A stretch of 64,000 nt of DNA from Clostridia bacterium (GTDB taxonomy: Bacteria; Bacillota; Clostridia; Christensenellales; Aristaeellaceae). Shown one piece after another: positions 59,662 through 64,000 of the stretch. The notes below the pieces were generated by a model. That model was not told the origin of the DNA and ran no database searches. It saw only the letters and a program-made list of their open reading frames with translations. The translations under genes and the position numbers were made by a program. The number at the start of each line of letters is the position of its first letter. The stretch's first letter is position 1. Location: assembly GCA_017522345.1 (NCBI GenBank), contig JAFWZN010000079.1:62001-126000 (forward strand), given 5' to 3'.

Positions 59662-61335
59662 TTATTTCCCTTCGTACTTGAAATTGTGTCTTCCGTACGG
59701 AGCGGCGTCGCCGAACTCGTAGAAGTCCTCGATGTTTTCGTTATATCCCGTGTGGTCGGCCCATTTGAAGTTTAAAGTGAAGGGGCCGTCTTCAAGGCCC
59801 AAGCATTTTTTCGGGATGTAGACGGCGATCTCGTTTCCTTTAAGCTCGTAGGGAATACGGGTGTTTTTGCCCCAGCGGAAGCCGCCAAGGCATGTTTGAA
59901 GGAATGTCGCGCTTCTGTCCAGCACGATGTCGTTTACGAGATAGTGATAATTGTGCCAGTGCGGGGCGTAGGGCCGACCCTCAACGGAGATGAACAGCGT
60001 CATCCACTTGGTGAACATGTTAAATACGATGTCCTCCTTCGTTTTTGCGTAGAAGGCTACGTATTCGTCGTCGTGCATCACGCGGATTTCGGAAAATTCG
60101 TTTCTCCCGGTATCGTTTGTGTACCTTACGCTGCCCGCGCCCATTTCGTCGCGCGGGAGCGTGCCAAACGGCATGCAGGCGTAGGCAAGCGCGTTTTCAA
60201 ACTGCTTAAAGCCGCCTCTTGGCGCAATCTTTTGCTTTTCCTGCGCGGGCAGAGCCGCAGGAGAACCCTTGTAGCGCCTTATGTAGTCGCACAGCTGCAT
60301 ATAATAGTTGTCAAAGAAGCCGCCGCGCATGGGCTCGGCGTCTCTGGAATATTCCGCGTCCGCCTGATCGACCATGAGAACGGGTCTGTCGCCGTCGCCC
60401 TGAATTTTGCCCGCCGTCCACTCGTTCCAGCCGGTAAAGAACACCATTCTGGGATCCAATTCAATGGCGCGTTCCCACTGCTCGGCTACGTTGTAGCCGT
60501 AGGCAAGCGCTTCTGGCGTTTTGTCGTTTTTATAATCGCGGAACGCGCGGCCTCTGGGCGACGGATCGCCATACAGAGCGCCGTCTCCGAAGCTCAGGTT
60601 TGGGTGCTGAGAAACCGCGACCGGCACGATATCGTGAACGCCGTCCTTTTTCCAAACGCGCTGCGGGCGCACAAAGTCGATCCACGGACAGCCGCCCTCT
60701 TTGTAGTTTTCCGTCGGCCATTGGGAGAAGCGGAAGGTGAAGAAATTACGGATTTCTTCACTGCATTCGTCCGGCAGGCCCACGATGAACGGCTTTCCGT
60801 CCCAATAGAACCACAGATCCTTGTAAAGGCCGGGCTTGTAGATGTCGTTGTAGATTTCTTCCACAGTGTCGCCCGAGAGCGTGTTGGTGTAATAGGCGAT
60901 TTTGGGAACGTTCCAGCCCTCTTTTCGGAACTCTTCGAATACCTCCAGAATCGGAAGCACCTGCTCTTTAAACGTCACGCGGTTGGTGGTGTCAAAGATG
61001 ATAAAGTCCGCGCCCGCCATGGTGAGCATTTTACAGTGCCTGCGAAGCACCCACTTGTCCTTGAGATGATAATACCCGAACAGCGGCTCGCCCCAGTAAA
61101 GGCTTGACTTGCCCCATGCGGGATGGTTGAAATCGTGAATGGCCTCCGGGTGTTCCTTCAGGATACGGGTGACGTCGTTCGGTCCGTCGCCGTCTGGGTA
61201 TGCGCCGTGCGTCAGAAAATAGAATACGCCCACCACGCGGTCTTTCTTCAAAGGCCCTGTCTGCTGTTCGCCGGGCAAATATCGGTTCAAAGCGTCAATG
61301 GCGCTGAGCGCGCCGAAGGATAAATTTTTATCCAT
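59662..61335 (-). CDS. GH99/WbsX-like glycoside hydrolase-like protein with a C-terminal beta-sandwich
   Basis: 557 residues, no signal peptide, so cytoplasmic. A TIM-barrel-like part (about 30-360) has VVGVFYFLTHGAY, ADFIIFDTTNRVTF, and the hallmark FFTGWNEWTAGK (Glu near 307), close to the N-E-W of GH99/WbsX-type proteins. Residues about 380-557 are a beta-sandwich (RIPYELKGNEIAVYIPKKCL) like a carbohydrate-binding or DOMON-type fold. The exact family and substrate are uncertain. GGAGGTGA precedes the ATG. Confidence 0.68.
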   Translation of the reverse strand: MDKNLSFGALSAIDALNRYLPGEQQTGPLKKDRVVGVFYFLTHGAYPDGDGPNDVTRILKEHPEAIHDFNHPAWGKSSLYWGEPLFGYYHLKDKWVLRRHCKMLTMAGADFIIFDTTNRVTFKEQVLPILEVFEEFRKEGWNVPKIAYYTNTLSGDTVEEIYNDIYKPGLYKDLWFYWDGKPFIVGLPDECSEEIRNFFTFRFSQWPTENYKEGGCPWIDFVRPQRVWKKDGVHDIVPVAVSQHPNLSFGDGALYGDPSPRGRAFRDYKNDKTPEALAYGYNVAEQWERAIELDPRMVFFTGWNEWTAGKIQGDGDRPVLMVDQADAEYSRDAEPMRGGFFDNYYMQLCDYIRRYKGSPAALPAQEKQKIAPRGGFKQFENALAYACMPFGTLPRDEMGAGSVRYTNDTGRNEFSEIRVMHDDEYVAFYAKTKEDIVFNMFTKWMTLFISVEGRPYAPHWHNYHYLVNDIVLDRSATFLQTCLGGFRWGKNTRIPYELKGNEIAVYIPKKCLGLEDGPFTLNFKWADHTGYNENIEDFYEFGDAAPYGRHNFKYEGK

Positions 61336-61359
61336 CCCAAATCACCTCCGTGTAAATAA

Positions 61360-61388
61360 ATTATACCTTTATTTAACATAAGAGTCAA
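61360..61388 (-). promoter_or_regulatory. Sigma-A promoter of the GH99-like gene
   Basis: Minus strand TTGACT, 17-base spacer, TATAAT, 25 bases before the start at 61335. Confidence 0.85.
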
Positions 61389-61472
61389 TAAAGAAATGAA
61401 AACAAATGCGGGATAAGTTTGGGTTTGAATTCTTTCCTTGCGATTGAATGGGAAAATGGTTTGAATAAGAAC

Positions 61473-61498
61473 AGGCGCATCCGTTGAAAGATGCGCCT
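61473..61498 (-). terminator. Terminator of the CapA-esterase operon
   Basis: 9-bp stem (AGGCGCATC with its complement) and 8-base loop, followed on the minus strand by a moderately T-rich stretch. It lies 57 bases past the esterase stop. Confidence 0.6.
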
Positions 61499-61554
61499 CA
61501 GACCATCAACAAACCTTTAAAATTTTTCTCAATTATCCTATCCCATGTAATCTG

Positions 61555-62505
61555 CTAAAACCCGCATTTCTTCATCGCGTCGACGAGATTTCTGGCGTAC
61601 AGCTCCATGCCGAGGCAGTTCGGATGGAGATTGTCGATGAAATATTCCGAAAGGTGCGGAACCAGGGTAAAGCCGTCGACCACCTTTACATTCGGATATT
61701 GCCCGGCGATCTTTTTTACATTGTCGCAGAAACGGACAAACACATCGTAGGATTCGGGATGGTCGCCTCTCCAAAGCGGGCTTACGCAAAGAACGGGCGT
61801 ATCGCCGTATACGTTTTTGAGGCATTCGTAGTATTCTTCCACATCCTTCATTGTCTCAGAGCCGAACTGATTCGTGCCCATGGCGATAATGATCTTCTCC
61901 GGCTTATAGCCTTCCATGGGAACCATGGTGTTTTTGTCGTACACATAGCCGCCGATGCCCTGATTGAGGATATCGTAATTCAAAAGGCGGCCTGCGATGC
62001 TGACATAGGTGTGGGACGAGCGGAGCGGGCCGAAGCCCTGCGTAATGGAATCGCCGATCCAGAGAACCTTTTCGCCCTTTACCGCAGGAATGAAGTCCGC
62101 GTTGATTTCAAAATCCTTTATAAGAAGGGTCGCATCCGCCGGAAGATAAATGACGACCTGCTTTTCCCCTTCGGAAAGATCAAAGGAAATGATACCTTCG
62201 TCTTCCATATCCTTGACATATTGAATTGCCTCCGCCAGACCGTTTACATACAGCTCCACCGAATCCTCCGAACCCTTCCAGATCAGCTTATATCCGAAGG
62301 AGATTTTGGTTGCGCATGTTGTAAACTCAAACGTCTTTGCGGTTGACGCCGAGCAGCGGTCATACCAGAATGTAATGGGAGAATTTTTGAAATATTCCGT
62401 CTGGCTTTCGCTGTACTGAAACGCCTGAAGATAGCCGTCCGGGGTTTCTTCAAATCGAAGCGCGCCGAAATAAATAGACTTTAACTGTTCGCCTGATAAA
62501 CGCAT
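61555..62505 (-). CDS. Two-domain SGNH/GDSL esterase-like protein
   Basis: 316 residues, no signal peptide. An N-terminal beta domain (about 1-130) precedes the SGNH domain (about 140-316): block I WIGDSITQGFG, block II Gly in LNQGIGGYVY, block III Asn in AMGTNQFGS, block V Asp and His in DNLHPNCLG. A beta-sandwich plus SGNH arrangement is that of carbohydrate esterase families (CE2-like acetylxylan or glucomannan esterases), so it may deacetylate imported oligosaccharides. It follows the CapA-like gene after 100 bases. Confidence 0.85.
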   Translation of the reverse strand: MRLSGEQLKSIYFGALRFEETPDGYLQAFQYSESQTEYFKNSPITFWYDRCSASTAKTFEFTTCATKISFGYKLIWKGSEDSVELYVNGLAEAIQYVKDMEDEGIISFDLSEGEKQVVIYLPADATLLIKDFEINADFIPAVKGEKVLWIGDSITQGFGPLRSSHTYVSIAGRLLNYDILNQGIGGYVYDKNTMVPMEGYKPEKIIIAMGTNQFGSETMKDVEEYYECLKNVYGDTPVLCVSPLWRGDHPESYDVFVRFCDNVKKIAGQYPNVKVVDGFTLVPHLSEYFIDNLHPNCLGMELYARNLVDAMKKCGF

Positions 62506-62605
62506 ATGGCAATCCCCCTTGTGATTTTTACATAAACAGTGTATATCGGATTCCGTGAGAAAACGCAAGACGCGCGGTTGGTTGCGGGTTTTCGCAGGCG
62601 CGCGC

Positions 62606-63769
62606 TTAATCAAGCTGTCTCAAAATATAGTTTTTCACCTTTTCAAGCCTGCTCTTTTTCCATTCGCCTTTCTCCGCCAATCTGGAAAACGGAACAATAA
62701 TCGAAAAGTCCATGTGCGCGCCTTTAAAATACCCGTCCGGCTCTTCGGAGAAGAAATAGCCGTTCCACGTGTCCTCTGTGGCGTTCAAAAAGCGGTCCTT
62801 TTCAAGATAAATCATCTTGCGCTTGTCTTCCTCCACAAACGCCTTTGCAGACAGCGGCGCAAGCAGCTCGTATTCATCCGCAGGGATATTTTCAAAAATA
62901 TCCGGAAGCGGGCAAAGATCGATTCTTTCTTCGCCCCTTATGATTTTTGAGCCTCTGGCTTCAAACGTCATTTCATTTTCCGTGAAATTGAGCTTTAAGA
63001 GAACGCCCACGTCCGTATACAGATGCACTCTCTGATAATCCGTGTCGAAAATGAAATTGCCCAGCGAATAGAAAATGGCCTTTCCGCCCTCGAACAATTC
63101 ATAATTCTCCGGCACATGCGGATGATGCGCGACGACAACGTCCGCGCCCATTTCAAGATATTTCATATATCTTTCGCGCGTGTAGGGCGAGGGGAGGGAA
63201 GTAAACTCCTCGCCGCCGTGCGCAACGACGATGCACCAGCGGCACTTTTCCTTCACTTCGTCAATCCGCTTTTGAATCAGCTCCATGTCGTCCCAACGGA
63301 AAATTCCGGGCGCGGTCTCAGTCGCCGGAATGCACTCGTTCATATACGAAACGCCGAACATGCCGATACCGCCCGCCTCGTCAAAATAAACGGGCGCGCT
63401 CGCCTCATCCAAATTCCTGCCCGCGCCGAACGCAAGCGCGCCGGATTCCTCTGCAAGCTTCCTCGTGCTCAAAACGCCCTCAAGCCCCGCGTCCATACTG
63501 TGGTTGTTTCCGATGCTCCAGACGTCCGCGCCCATCTTTTTAAACACATCAACCGCCGCCGGGTTCATGCTGTGGAAAAATACGCCGCGCGACCCGTCGT
63601 CCTGAGCGTCAATCACCGCGCCCTCAACTTCCAGCACAACATGCTCAGCGGAATGAAAAAAGTCAATCAAATCCTTCGATAAAAGGCCTTCGTCCTCCCA
63701 CTTTTTATCCATATACCGGTCAAACCCGATGTCGCCGGTGAAGATGAAGGAGGTACTGCTTTTTTTCAT
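62606..63769 (-). CDS. CapA-family (poly-gamma-glutamate synthesis-type) metallophosphatase-like protein
   Basis: 387 residues, no clear signal peptide. The calcineurin-like PGA_cap domain (about 5-270) has FIFTGDIGFDRYMD, SIGNNHSMDAGLEG, CIVVAHGGEEF and VVAHHPHVPENYE, which match the metal-binding motifs of CapA. A C-terminal extension (about 290-387) is unrecognised. CapA proteins are linked to poly-gamma-glutamate capsules, but no pgsB/pgsC partner is here, so a sugar-linked or other role is just as likely. A weak ribosome site (GAGTG) precedes the ATG at 63769. Confidence 0.82.
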   Translation of the reverse strand: MKKSSTSFIFTGDIGFDRYMDKKWEDEGLLSKDLIDFFHSAEHVVLEVEGAVIDAQDDGSRGVFFHSMNPAAVDVFKKMGADVWSIGNNHSMDAGLEGVLSTRKLAEESGALAFGAGRNLDEASAPVYFDEAGGIGMFGVSYMNECIPATETAPGIFRWDDMELIQKRIDEVKEKCRWCIVVAHGGEEFTSLPSPYTRERYMKYLEMGADVVVAHHPHVPENYELFEGGKAIFYSLGNFIFDTDYQRVHLYTDVGVLLKLNFTENEMTFEARGSKIIRGEERIDLCPLPDIFENIPADEYELLAPLSAKAFVEEDKRKMIYLEKDRFLNATEDTWNGYFFSEEPDGYFKGAHMDFSIIVPFSRLAEKGEWKKSRLEKVKNYILRQLD

Positions 63770-63809
63770 TAAAGTCACTCTTTTCGTTTTTATATTTCCT
63801 GTTTGAATC

Positions 63810-63839
63810 ATATTATCATATGAAAGTGTATATATTCAA
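63810..63839 (-). promoter_or_regulatory. Promoter of the CapA-esterase operon
   Basis: Minus strand TTGAAT, 18-base spacer, TAATAT, 41 bases before the start at 63769. Confidence 0.6.
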
Positions 63840-63876
63840 TGGGAAATGAAAAATTTCTTGCATGAATGAGAGATCA

Positions 63877-64000
63877 TCACGGGTAATGGGCAAAGTGGTC
63901 GGCAATGTTGATAATTTTCAGTTCGCGATCTTTTGCGTATTTGACGGTATAGGCGGTGCCGCCTTCTGCTTTCTTTAAGTAGCAGAGACATAGGTTTGAA
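63877..64000 (-). CDS. C-terminal end of an unidentified gene (runs off window)
   Basis: The last 41 codons of a minus-strand gene that enters from beyond the window edge (ending IADHFAHYP). The piece AEGGTAYTVKYAKDRELKII has the look of a conserved beta-strand region of a cytoplasmic Rossmann-like nucleotide-binding protein (DprA/YspA-like), but this is a guess. Too short to assign. Confidence 0.5.
   Translation of the reverse strand, partial: SNLCLCYLKKAEGGTAYTVKYAKDRELKIINIADHFAHYP

Noticed and set aside
59896-61107. Long open frame opposite the GH99-like gene
   Set aside because: Antisense shadow of a coherent protein with its own promoter and ribosome site on the minus strand.
62606-63769. 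Capsule (poly-gamma-glutamate) locus
   Set aside because: Only the CapA-like gene is present; no PgsB/CapB or PgsC-like genes are adjacent.
1-64000. CRISPR arrays, tRNA or rRNA genes, insertion sequences
   Set aside because: No regularly spaced repeats, cloverleaf-like runs ending in CCA context, or transposase reading frames were seen by eye; small tRNAs could still be missed without a search.

Overview
The window reads as a chromosomal segment of a Gram-positive, Clostridia-like Firmicute, probably a gut or rumen fibre degrader. This is an inference. It rests on near-consensus sigma-A promoters, GGAGG ribosome sites, a T-box leader, a lysine riboswitch, a Crh/HPr-like protein, and VanW, CotH and GerMN-type envelope proteins. 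No rRNA, tRNA, CRISPR array, prophage or transposase was seen.

Layout. 1-8.6 kb (minus): 5' part of lon, a small secreted protein, holA-comEC-MBL hydrolase, and two D,D-carboxypeptidases. 8.8-12.5 kb (plus): response regulator, sensor kinase and a GerMN lipoprotein, an arrangement like actinobacterial mtrA-mtrB-lpqB. 12.5-14 kb: an asparagine-synthetase-fold protein whose catalytic residues all look lost. 14.1-16 kb: lysine riboswitch with dapA-dapB. 16-21.1 kb (minus): ECF sigma/anti-sigma pair, M15 carboxypeptidase, KDPG aldolase-VOC fusion, TrmO and a TIM-barrel isomerase. 21.3-28.3 kb: PRPP-synthetase-like protein, then a minus run of 2-hydroxyacid dehydrogenase, DMT transporter, RarA, VanW and a kinase fusion. 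28.5-33.9 kb (plus): Crh-like protein, MalY-type aminotransferase, exonuclease, T-box-thrS and an RluA-type synthase.

34-43.6 kb is a surface/secretome block. It holds a lysozyme-lectin-SH3-LRR secreted protein, the CotH kinase-VTC-DUF4956 trio, and a large secreted protein of unknown function.

43.8-63.8 kb is dominated by carbohydrate metabolism. An anomeric sugar kinase, a nucleotidyltransferase and GalE form one operon. A URO-D-family enzyme follows. Then comes a galactan system: ABC ATPase, two permeases, binding protein, GH53 endo-galactanase and two unknown membrane proteins. After it lie a secreted GH13 amylase, a Gfo/Idh/MocA oxidoreductase, a GH99-like protein, an SGNH esterase and a CapA-family protein. 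The simplest joint reading is that GH53 cuts beta-1,4-galactan outside, the ABC system imports galacto-oligosaccharides, and kinase-nucleotidyltransferase-GalE converts the released galactose or hexosamine to UDP-sugars. No galK or galT was recognised here.

Start codons were chosen by ribosome site and family N-terminus, so several genes are shorter than their longest open frame. All functional calls come from reading motifs, without database searches.
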